Shown here: one piece after another, positions 1 to 9,444 of the stretch
Numbering within the stretch: position 1 is the first letter of the stretch
Layout of the letters: each line of letters begins with the position of its first letter
Assembly: GCA_932521025.1 (NCBI GenBank)
Contig: OW051468.1
Location: 5,704,064-5,768,063 of the forward strand
Direction: 5' to 3'
From: Oscheius onirici
Lineage: Eukaryota; Nematoda; Chromadorea; Rhabditida; Rhabditidae
DNA length: 64,000 bases
Program-made: the position numbers and the translations under genes
Notes under the pieces: generated by a model
The model's database searches: none
What the model saw: the letters and a program-made list of their open reading frames with translations, nothing else
What the model was told of the DNA's origin: nothing

Positions 1-167
1 CTTATCAAAGTTTTGATTTTCTTCATTGAAAATCTTTTTTGTAACGATTGTATCCGCGCCCTATTTCGAAAATCTCCCCTGTCCAATGTGTTGTTTCGTA
101 TATGTATTTTGCTTGCTTTCGTCCCTCTTTTTGCGAATAGTTCTCAACTAGAACCCTAATTTTTTAG

Positions 168-2634
168 ATGAGCATCGACTCCGACACAGAAAACGCTCCA
201 GGAGAAGATCGCCACGTTCAGTTGACCTTTGTTTCGAAGGAAAAAGAGTATGATCATTCATGTTTCTTGTTTTACGCATATTTTCAGACTCGTTGACATT
301 CCTGAGGCTTTTTTTGACGTTCCCGTTTCGGCCAATGCCGAAAATTTGAATATTCTTCTAAACAAAACTATTGAAGCCGTCAAAGGTGGGTGTTTTTGCC
401 ATCTTTTATCAACATTATGTCTTTCAGACGATTGGAAGGATAAACGCTTCGAATTCCTCATAGGCGAGACATTTATTCGTACGTCTTTAGAAGAATTCAT
501 CGAGGAATATGAAATTGCTACGGTTCGTGTTCTTTCAATGAATTTAACAAAGAAATTTTGCAGGAAACGGTCATAAAAGTGGAATGTATTCTCAGTCAAG
601 AAGCACCTAAACCTTTGCACGATTTGTCTGCTCCCGACTGGGTCTCTTCCGTTCATTGTCTTCCAAATTTGTAACTTTCCTTTAAAGCGAGCCTCCCCCG
701 CTTGCTGATTAGCACCGTGTATTAGCTGTTTAGCGAAGCTCATGTGCGTCGCCGAGATCGGCGCCGCCTCCGCTGACTGGCCTAGTGGATAACATTATTG
801 ACTGTAAAACAAGTGAGCAGGGGTTCGATTCCCACATGCGCATAATGTTTTTTGCATTTCTCTGGGATACTCGGGGATGTTTATCTTTCGACATCCTTAT
901 ATGAAACGGGGTACATAAATTGGCTTCAGCATCATTATGGAATGCACAAACTTTCACTGTCTAACTCGCTACTTCGTTAATATGTTTTATAAGAAGTGTA
1001 AACGATTAAGCAAAAGACAATTACCGTGCCAAAGTGCTGAACCCAGTACTTCAAAAATAGTAAACCACGCAGAGTAAACCACTACACCATTGAACCAGTA
1101 GTCGAAGAATTTGCGCGCGCAAATTCAAAAGGGGTAGCGGGGGAGGCTCGCTTTAAAAATAGCAACTATTTGTGAATTGCAGCATTTTCTCCACGACCTA
1201 TAATGGAGAGGCAGTCTTCTGGGACAAAAAGTCCGGCACGAAGCTGATAAGTGTTCAGCGGGAAAAGGGAGTCGCTTTCAAATGTGGAGCCTTGGTTTCG
1301 ACTGGGAAAGGTGGGTTTATATGTTTGTCTCATTACCGAAATCAATAATAGTGATCGGCTTTCATTCTGCTTATTCATTTCGCGAAACCACAATTTCCAT
1401 GACTGAGTGTTATGGAAACAACGAAATGTGAAGCTTAGCGCTAGAGATCTCTACTATACAAATCGCAATGGTATGTGTGACGGAATGTTTCTTTGTGGGA
1501 TGTCCATGTCTACGAGATTCGTCGCGACAAGTTAGACATTGTCAGAATTAGATAGTCACTGTTGAACTTAGAGTGAAAACGAGTTGGTCGAAACAAGATA
1601 GGTTTTGTCCATAGACGAGTCGACCAATGCTGAGCTAACTTTCAATCAAAAATGGCGGAGACAGCCGTCGTAGACGTCTGGTTGTTTTCTAAAGTGTTCA
1701 AAAGCATAACATTTTTTTCTCCGTTTTAGGCAACAAATTGAACGGCTCGCGCTACCTTGTCGGCGGAGACAGCCAAACTATTACTTTGCTCCAAATTGAC
1801 GGTGAGACGGCCGAAGAGAAGGTCCAATTCCGTGGCCATGAGCGAAGTGTCGAGACAATTTCCATCACAGCCGACTCGTCCAAGTTCCTGTCAGGAAGTT
1901 TCGACAGCTGCATCAAGTTGTGGAATCTTCAAGGTTTTTTATACTTTCTTCTGGAAAAACATACATTTAAGATACTGACGAGACGACCGTCTTCGAAAAA
2001 GTCAACCCGGAAAAGGCTAAGAAACGCAAAGAGACGTTTGTCACAAAGACTCCAATCGTCACTCTGGGAGGACATAAAGATGCTGTCGTATCGATCCAAT
2101 GGTCAATCTGGAACCCCAATCAGGCAGTCTCCGCCTCCTGGGATCATACAATTGTGGTCTGGGACGTCGAGCTCGGAGGAGAAGTCTCGAAACTTCGCGG
2201 ACAGCGGGCTTTCACCTCTATCGACCTGAACAAGCAGTCTGGACTCGTCGTAGCCGGAAGCACCGACGAAGTTCCTCGTCTCTTTGATCCTCGGAGCAAA
2301 GGTATAGTTTGTTCCCTCAATTTAAAAAATACTGTTTATAGAAGGAAGTCTGGTGAAACAGGCCTTTATCGGGCACAAAGGATGGATTTCTTCCGTGAGC
2401 TGGAGTCCTCAAGATGAGCGCTGCTTTGCCTCGGCCTCATTCGATAAATCTGTCAAAATGTGGGACATTCGGTTAGTTTATTTCGAAATAAATTGATTTC
2501 TTCTGTTCAGATCCGCCAAAACGTCGCTTTTCGATATTCAAGGACACGAGGATCGCGTCCTGTGTGTCGACTGGAATAATGGCCTAATTGCTTCCGGATC
2601 TGTCGACTGCACCGTCAAAATTTTCAAAGTTTAG
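168..2634 (+). CDS. WDR12: WDR12/Ytm1 ribosome-biogenesis WD-repeat protein
   Basis: WDR12 is the PeBoW-complex subunit (with BOP1 and PES1) needed for 60S subunit maturation in the nucleolus. Nine exons read through in phase: 168-247, 288-385, 428-522, 564-670, 1183-1310, 1730-1933, 1972-2301, 2342-2471 and 2511-2634. They give 431 aa, close to the usual 420-430. The first about 90 residues are the ubiquitin-like NLE domain ([19 protein letters not shown]), followed by an APDWVSS-type motif and seven WD40 repeats; [12 protein letters not shown] and KSVKMWDIR are clear blade ends. TTTTTTAG lies directly before the ATG with no in-window donor, which suits a trans-splice site. Intron 4 carries the 477-bp element, and CIR1 follows about 145 bases after the stop on the same strand. 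Recognition is from family similarity and exon joins were checked by phase. Confidence 0.9.
681..1157 (+). mobile_element. 477-bp TIR element with twin tRNA-like promoters, copy 1
   Basis: The element is bounded on both sides by TTTAAAGCGAGCCTCCCCC as a terminal inverted repeat. The outer TTTAAA contains TTAA, a possible target-site duplication. Inside are two tRNA-like segments facing each other. One on + (about 771-844) has A box TGGCCTAGTGG at 778-788 and a perfect B box GGTTCGATTCC at 822-832, and resembles a tRNA-Arg. One on - (about 1022-1100) has A box TGGTGTAGTGG and a degraded T arm, with a tRNA-Gln-like 5' half. Their stems do not pair well, so they are not functional tRNA genes. 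A 20-bp palindrome, GAATTTGCGCGCGCAAATTC, sits near the right end. It lies in WDR12 intron 4 and has no transposase, so it must be non-autonomous. Confidence 0.9.
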
Positions 2635-2779
2635 CATTTTGTTATCGTTGTTTTGTTGATTAAATGTTGTTTTCTCAGTCTTGGCATTTACTAGTGACGT
2701 TTTCCACGTTTCTATACCTCTTTATCGTGATTTATTTGAAAATTATTCATTTTAGGAACTCTAAAGCACAACAGTCAAC

Positions 2780-5652
2780 ATGGGAAAGGGATTCCAAAAT
2801 TTTATGTCCAAGAAGGACTTTCATCCTTCAGCATGGTGGAATTTGAAGAAGGTCTGGGAGGCCAAGCAGGTCGAACAGCAGAAGAAGAAGCGTGAGGACG
2901 AACTTCGGGTTCAATATGAGAAGGAACAGGAAATGCTCAACAACAAGTTAGTTTTAATTCTTAGAATGTGAGAGATAACCAATTTTCAGAGCTCTGCTCG
3001 GAGATGAAAAGGCTAAGATGGGGCTGTCGTTCATGTACGAGGCTCCAGCCGGCATGGCAAAACGTGAGGAACCGAAAGAGGAGCCGAAATTCGAGTGGCA
3101 GCGAAAGTATCAGGCTCCGCGAGAGGAATGGGCCAAGAACAACGAACTCATTCAGGATCAGCCTTTTGGAATCCAGGTAACTTACCTGTTATATTTTTTC
3201 TTTTTTTGCTTGATTTTGAAGTCGAAGAACCACCTTTGAACAATTTTTTAACCTAGATTTAGGTTCGCAACGTCCGCTGCTGCAAATGTCACAAATGGGG
3301 CCATCTAAACACTGACAGTGAATGTCCACTTTTCGGAATGAGTGGCAACTATGACGATGCTGGATGTAGGTTTTATTTTCTTATGCTTAAAACTCGCTTT
3401 GTTTTTAGATGCCAACAATCCGTCCGACTTGATCAAAGAGTTTCGAAAGGGAAAAAATCGGGCTGGACCATCGGACGTCAAGAAAGACATAATGGACGAC
3501 GAGTGGGTCGACAAGGAGCAGCTGGCCGAGAGTATGAAGGAAGAACATGGATTCAAGCTCAAAGGCCATGTTCTAAGCGGTATTTTTAGACTTTTTACGG
3601 CTAAGGAAAGACAAAATTTAGACATTCAAATGGACCAGCAGCTGCAGATGAGACAGACGGTCAAGACGGAGCCGGTGAACGAGGTGGAAGAGATGAAGGA
3701 CTTTTTGACGAATCTTTCGGAAAAGGAGAAGAAGAAATTGATGAAGAAGTTGATGGGTGGCGAGAAGAGCAGCAAAAAATCTAAAAAGGACAAGAAAAAG
3801 GACAAGAAGAGCAAAAAAATTCGGGTAAAGAAGGAAGTTGCGTCCAGCTCAGATTCAGGCTAGTTTTGTCTGTATTTTACGTCCATTTGTTTATGGCTTT
3901 TCTACATAAAAGCCTAAATGAATGCCGTGTTGGCTACCAAATACTGTGATTAGAGCGAGTGTCCAGGCCTTTTTCTCGAGTATGAGTTCTGATATGGAGC
4001 TTGTAGAGAAAAACTCGCTGATTACGGGACTATATATTTTATCCGATTTATTTTTGATTTTGACAGAGATTTGGGACATTGTTGGGTATCATATTGCTAA
4101 GAAATAGCCAAAGTTTCAGACAGAATCCATTTATCCCGAAAGAGTTATGAGCAATCGACCTACACGGCCCCGATTCCCAGTACAAAATGCCGTTTTTGAA
4201 AGAATTCGAATTGAATCGTTATTGATGTGGGGAGTGTGCAGACTTGTTGAAAGAGTCTTTTTATAGTTTCTGGTACATTATTTGGCACATTGGGACGGAA
4301 ATATTTTGGTTTAAACTGGCTGTTGCCAAACTTTTGCCGCGCCTGATTTTGAAATTTTCGTCACCGCGCACTAATCAAAAAATGAATTTTGCTGAAAATT
4401 GTTTTCTGGGGGTTTTTGACCATGCTGAATAGATTGGTCATAGTCCCTATCCTTGGAAACCAATCGTTCGTATAGTTTGCTTGAAAAATCATGTGTTGTC
4501 AAACTTTTGCATCGGAGTGTAGGCGCTCAAAGTCGTTCTCCCAGAACAAGATGTTATTTGCCGAGAAAGCTTCTCGGCAGTACTGAACTTTTTTGACAAG
4601 TCAAGTAGTGAGTTAGGCAGAGGAATATTTAGTCGAACTTGTGACCAGTGGGAGCATGTTGCTCCTTGTTTTCGTAAAAAGCGTTCCAACCGCTTTAAAT
4701 TGTTGTGAAGAGGCATTTTTTGCCTCAAAATTTAGCGGATGTAAGCAAAAGGAAGAAATTGAAGTTCACACAACCTACAAAATATTCGAATAAAAAAATT
4801 TAAAAAAGTCTGGACACTCGCTAGGATTCAATCTTTTTCTTTCAAACTAGCATTCAAAATTCTGTTTACAAAAAATATTCAGAAAGTGTTACTAACCCTT
4901 TTTTACAGATTCAACACCTCCGCCAACAAAACGACACGATTCCGACAGTCGTCACCACGAGAAAGATTCTCGCTCGAAGAAGGACACCGCTTCCGGTTTG
5001 ACTTTTCGATTCTACAAAAACCGGTCCTCTTCAGATCGTCACAAAGTGAAGAAAGAACCTCTGAGCGATGAAGACCATCCAAGAAGACATGCTTCTCCCG
5101 AAAGACGGGAAAAACGTCGTCGACACGACTCTACAGACGATGAGAGAAGAACTTCGCGGAAGGAGGAAAGCAGTAGCAGAAGGAAAGACGTGGAGGATAG
5201 AAAAAAACATGGTACATTTTTGGACAGTTCCCATTGTCAATTTTTAGAAGATCGGTCTCCAGTTCGATCTCATCATCGTCGTCGCCACGACTCTGACTCA
5301 GAGACTGCCAAAAGCCCAAAGAAGTCTAACCAATTCGGTAAGTATACGTTTTTACTCTGTACCCGATTCACGTTGCTGATTGTGAGATACAGACCTTGGA
5401 AACGTTAAAATCCAAAAACAAGGCCCTTGAATTTTTTTTAATTTCCATTTTTCAGATATGTCGAAGGTAAAATCGGAGCCCATGTCGGACGAAGAAGCAT
5501 CCGCTCCGACGATTCCCAGTGTTCCGAGACGTTCGTCGCCGGAAGCCAGAAGACAGAGGAGAAGTCGCTCTCGTGAGGACCGAAGAGACCGAAGGAGGAG
5601 GTCCAATTCGAAGGAGGATTGCCATCGCGACAGCAGAAGAAGGAGAAGCTAA
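2780..5652 (+). CDS. CIR1: CIR1-type CBF1-interacting corepressor / splicing factor
   Basis: CIR1 links Notch effector CBF1/RBPJ to histone deacetylase in animals and also associates with the spliceosome. The N-terminus [20 protein letters not shown] is the conserved Cir_N domain. The family core [20 protein letters not shown] (C-x2-C zinc-knuckle-like) follows, spread over exons to about 3860. A Lys-rich stretch and an Arg/Ser/Asp-rich tail typical of CIR1 follow at about 4910-5652. Joining the core to the tail needs a GC donor at 3859 (CAG|GCTAGT), spliced to TTTTTTACAG at 4909; the alternative is a stop at 3861-3863. The tail exons remain in phase and end at TAA 5650-5652. Four psi-K-x-E sumoylation-like motifs are present. 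An AATAAA lies near 5704. Sure of the family, fairly sure of the tail join. Confidence 0.85.
3954..4822. mobile_element. TIR element (~869 bp) in CIR1 intron
   Basis: GCGAGTGTCCAG at 3955-3966 returns as its exact reverse complement CTGGACACTCGC at 4810-4821. The ends are therefore 12-13-bp inverted repeats about 869 bp apart, flanked by TA/AG dinucleotides. The interior is AT-rich with no long ORF on either strand. A non-autonomous Tc1/mariner-like element is the simplest reading; the TIR sequence was not matched to a known family. It accounts for almost the entire large CIR1 intron. Confidence 0.6.
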
Positions 5653-5814
5653 AAAGGTTGTTCTGTATCTATTTCTTGTGCCATAATATGGCCCTATTTC
5701 GTTAAATAAACGTCCTATTGACTACTGGCTTTTGGATTGAAAAAGCGGTGCTTTCCTCGAATTTTATCTTCTACAAGCTTTTGACCGCCATTCTCCACTT
5801 CCAGCTCATCCAAA

Positions 5815-6135
5815 ATGGACGAGTATGAATCTCCCGACTACTACAGAATCGCCACTTCTGAGCAGGAGCTCCAATTGCAGTCTTTGAACATGGTGAGTCG
5901 AAAAATAAATTTCTCGAAATTAACTCTTTAGGAAGAACAAAATCTTGTGGAAATGTTAAGAGCCCTTCAGCAAAGAAAACTCCAGCTGCAGAAGGAAGGG
6001 GATCGGTTGAATCGGATCGCAGCCGTGAGTGGAACAGACTAATCGCTTCCACGCTTAAAATTCTAGGAAAAGGCAGCAACAACTGAAGGGCAGGGCACGT
6101 CGAAAGGAACAGAAACAACGACAAATATCAGTTAA
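5815..6135 (+). CDS. Small coiled-coil protein, possibly SNAPC5-like
   Basis: Three short exons separated by canonical introns of about 40 bases encode about 79 aa. The middle exon is a heptad-like coiled coil (EEQNLVEMLRALQQRKLQLQ) and the C-terminus is Thr/Gly-rich. The size and the leucine-rich helix recall SNAPC5, the smallest snRNA-activating complex subunit, but no residue is diagnostic, so the name is only a suggestion. An acceptor-like CTTCCAG lies about ten bases before the ATG, and the gene starts about 160 bases after the CIR1 stop. Both facts fit a downstream operon position. An AATAAA lies about 20 bases past the stop (near 6157), supporting a real transcript end. Confidence 0.6.
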
Positions 6136-6241
6136 GAAAACTCTTTATCACAGAATAAAACTTTCTGGCTGGCAAATGTGGCCTATCCCGTATTTTGTAG
6201 CAGAAAAACCCGTAGTTGAATTATTAGCGAGATCGTTGGGA

Positions 6242-9200
6242 TCAGATGTGGGTCGAGGGAACGGAAAAATGGAATTGTGGTGGTCGGACAAGCGTGGGCG
6301 GTTTGCTGGGAGCCGGGGTTTTTGGCAAAAAGGCAGATGTCGGCGATTCGTAAGCTGAGTCAGTGGGAGAGGTGAAACTTCTCTCGTAGACATAGTCTCG
6401 GGAATAATAGCCCTGTGAGACGTAGTCTTTGTGAACGAGAGGCGGAAGAAGGTTTCCCTGTCGGCACACCGTCATTTTTCGTCGAGGACGACGAAGAGCG
6501 AGGATGAGGACGACAACGGCCAGCAGTAGCAGCACTACGCCAAGGAAAAGAGGCCAGAACATGCCCTAAAATGACTTTCAATTCCTTCAAATAAACGAAA
6601 CATAAAAATTAGGAGGAACACTGCAATTAACTGATTTTCACTTACAAAAACTAGATTATGGCATCAGTTTTAAAGCGAGCCTCCCCCGCTACCCCTTTTG
6701 AATTTGCGCGCGCAAATTCTTCGACTACTGGTTCAATGGTGTAGTGGTTTACTCTGCGTGGTTTACTATTTTTGAAGTACTGGGTTCAGCACTTTGGCAC
6801 GGTAATTGTCTTTTGCTTAATCGTTTACACTTCTTATAAAACATATTAACGAAGTAGCGAGTTAGACAGTGAAAGTTTGTGCATTCCATAATGATGCTGA
6901 AGCCAATTTATGTACCCCGTTTCATATAAGGATGTCGAAAGATAAACATCCCCGAGTATCCCAGAGAAATGCAAAAAACATTATGCGCATGTGGGAATCG
7001 AACCCCTGCTCATTTGTTTTACAGTCAATAATGTTATCCACTAGGCCAGTCAGCGGAGGCGGCGCCGATCTCGGCGACGCACATGAGCTTCGCTAAACAG
7101 CTAATACACGGTGCTAATCAGCAAGCGGGGGAGGCTCGCTTTAAATCAACGGAAAGAAGACAAACCTGAAGGAAGGAGCATTCTTCGAGATCGACCAGCT
7201 CGACGCCTTTGAATTTGGGCGGAGATGCGCAAAGCGCACTGGATGGGAGACGAAGCTCCCTCAAGGAACAGTCACAGTGCCAAGGATTCCCGTCCAGATA
7301 GAGTTGAGGAATTCGGTTGAAACTGACAAAAGCTGAGAGAGAAGACAGCTGATTTCCACGAAGGTCCAGATGTCGAAGAGGAGATGGAGTTGTGAAGGCG
7401 TTTTGAGAGATTGTTGAGAGCGAGCAGTCGGCCAAGGAGAGCCAAACGAGCGAGGTGAGAGACACAAAGGCGGACATCTGCGTTTATAGCTGATTGGATC
7501 TTTGGGCAGAAGCTTACATGTATTCCCCTGAAGTTCCTCGACTGACTAATATTCAGATATTGTAGATTGGGAAGAGAGTCGAAGGAAGCCGTATCCAAAA
7601 CAACTAGAAGATTGTCGGAAATATCCAGAAGACGGAGACGAGGCAGAGGCCATGCGTTACCGGGAAGTCGACTGATCTAAAAGAAGATTTTCATCTCTCA
7701 TTTGATCACGGGAAGGTATAGTAAATGACTGGAAAAGAGTCCAATCCAGAGCTTTCTAGATTTTCATTGGAAATCATGACCTTCCAGAGGATATGGCGTG
7801 AAAGTGTAAGTTCGGACTAGTGCTCATATAAGACCTATCGGAAAGAATAAGAGTATGGTAGTAGCAAAAAAGATAGCTTTTGAGAAGTTCCAGCAGTTGT
7901 TTGCAAAAGCAGATGCCTGCTACTCACCTGGTTGCTAGTCAAATTGAGACTAATCAGTCCATCCAGACCGAAAAATGCTCCATCTTCCAGCTCTGAAAGG
8001 AGATTCTCAGACAAGTCCAACTCCAGTAGACTCTTCTGAGCCGAGAACATTCCAGATTCCAACTGAAAAAGAGCATGTTTGAGGGAATTTACAGTCTAAC
8101 TTACGGCAGAAAGAAGATTCTGCTTCAGATTGAGTCTTTCCAGACTCGGGAGAGTGGACAACAGACTGGCTGGCATCGACAGAAGCTTGTTGCCGGACAA
8201 GTCAAGTCGTCTCAAAGCCATTGGCCGAAAGACAGTCGGTGGCAGATAGGACATCTTATTTTCTGCCAGACTCAGTTCTTCCAATCCAGAGAGTCCCACG
8301 AAAGTGAGCGGCGTCAATTGGAGCTCGTTGTTGGCCATGTTCAAGGACTGTAATTATGCTAATTCGGTTATTATTAAGACATAGAAAGAGAGACTGGTGG
8401 GACAGATGGCGGCGTGAGAGATGGACAAGGGACAGCTGGCTGTCAAGTGCCATTACCTGTCTTCAGACAAGAGACAACAAACCTTGAGATTCTTCAGATT
8501 GCGGAAGAGGTTGTTTGGAAGAGTCAGCAGTCGATTGTGTTCTAGATTCAGGTGTTTTAGAGCCGAAAGAGATCCAAAGACATCAGCTGGGAGAAGAGTC
8601 AGAGAATTGTTGGCCAGTGAGAGCCATTCCAAGTCTGAAAACAGGTAAGTAATTTCTTCTTCCACAAATATGCTGCTATTCAAGAAAGACGATCTCACAC
8701 CCAAAGAAGGGGGTCTTCCCCACTATTTCTTTTGTTCCGACCAGAGCCTAAAGAAGCCGACAGGTGGTCAGAGCGTTGCGCAAACGTGTCCGCTAGTCCT
8801 AATTACGACAGGTAGGTCTGAACGCCTGATTGGTCCAGAATAGAATAATGGATGATATGTCATATGAAGGTAATTGGACTCTCTTCTTGGGTACAATCTC
8901 ACAGAATGGCCACTTGTCGGCTCATCCCCCGGGGTCAATGGCCGGATTGAGGGAACAAAAGGCGGCGACTTTTAGACCCATCCCACAATTATGAGGATCT
9001 CAGAGAGAGGGAGGAGGATCTTCCTCAGCGATTCCATCTCGGTCGTAAATCGGTAGACAGAAAGTACTTGAGATGGCGTGTTGATAAGCGTTTGGACTGC
9101 TGCCTAGCCCAATATTACAGCGTCAGATCTCTGGGTACTTCTATACGTCAAGATGACACCCAATGACCTAGCATTGTTGTGTAAAAAATTTCATCTGATC

Positions 9201-9444
9201 TAAAACATGTCGAAGCTCTAAAATACTTACTCGGATAAACGCTGAGATCGTCGGCCGTTAGACGGGAGAGACTGTTCGAAGACAAGTCGAGCCGCGTTGT
9301 CCTCGGATCCAAAAGAATTGGAAATGTTCTGAAGCCGGCATTGGAACAGACGACAGTGCCACCGGAGGAACAGACGCATCCAGACTGACATGCTGAGGTG
9401 AGACGAAAGAGGAGTAGAAGAAGAGGAAAAAGGTCGACCCACAT
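6242..9444 (-). CDS. Single-pass leucine-rich-repeat membrane protein
   Basis: Seven exons join in phase (9444-9231, 8634-8483, 8347-8105, 8062-7928, 7676-7518, 7477-7166, 6565-6242) and give 512 aa. Order: signal peptide (MWVDLFPLLLLLFRLTSA), Cys-rich LRR N-terminal cap (C-x3-C-x-C), about ten LRRs of the L-x2-L-x-L-x2-N-x-L type, LRR C-terminal cap (GNPWHCDC), one transmembrane helix of valines and leucines at about 6550-6500, then an about 80-residue Tyr/Pro/Ser-rich cytoplasmic tail. It is probably a cell-surface adhesion or receptor protein. No known orthologue is assigned because LRR ectodomains are too generic. TTTTCAG directly precedes the ATG. The last intron contains the second 477-bp element. 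Confidence 0.85.
6669..7145 (-). mobile_element. 477-bp TIR element with twin tRNA-like promoters, copy 2
   Basis: This is the reverse complement of the element at 681-1157, with identical length and ends. I find one base difference, in the stretch after the tRNA-Arg-like anticodon region (G in copy 1, A in copy 2). The Arg-like segment reads on the minus strand at about 6982-7055 and the Gln-like one on the plus strand at about 6726-6804. It lies in the last intron of the LRR gene. Relative to host transcription it has the same orientation as copy 1. Confidence 0.9.

Noticed and set aside
771-844. Functional tRNA-Arg gene
   Set aside because: A and B boxes are good, but acceptor and T stems do not pair, so it is only tRNA-derived.
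730-957. 75-aa ORF in the 477-bp element (also 6869-7096)
   Set aside because: Identical in both copies but runs through the tRNA-like segment and has no protein-like composition; conservation is explained by recent transposition.
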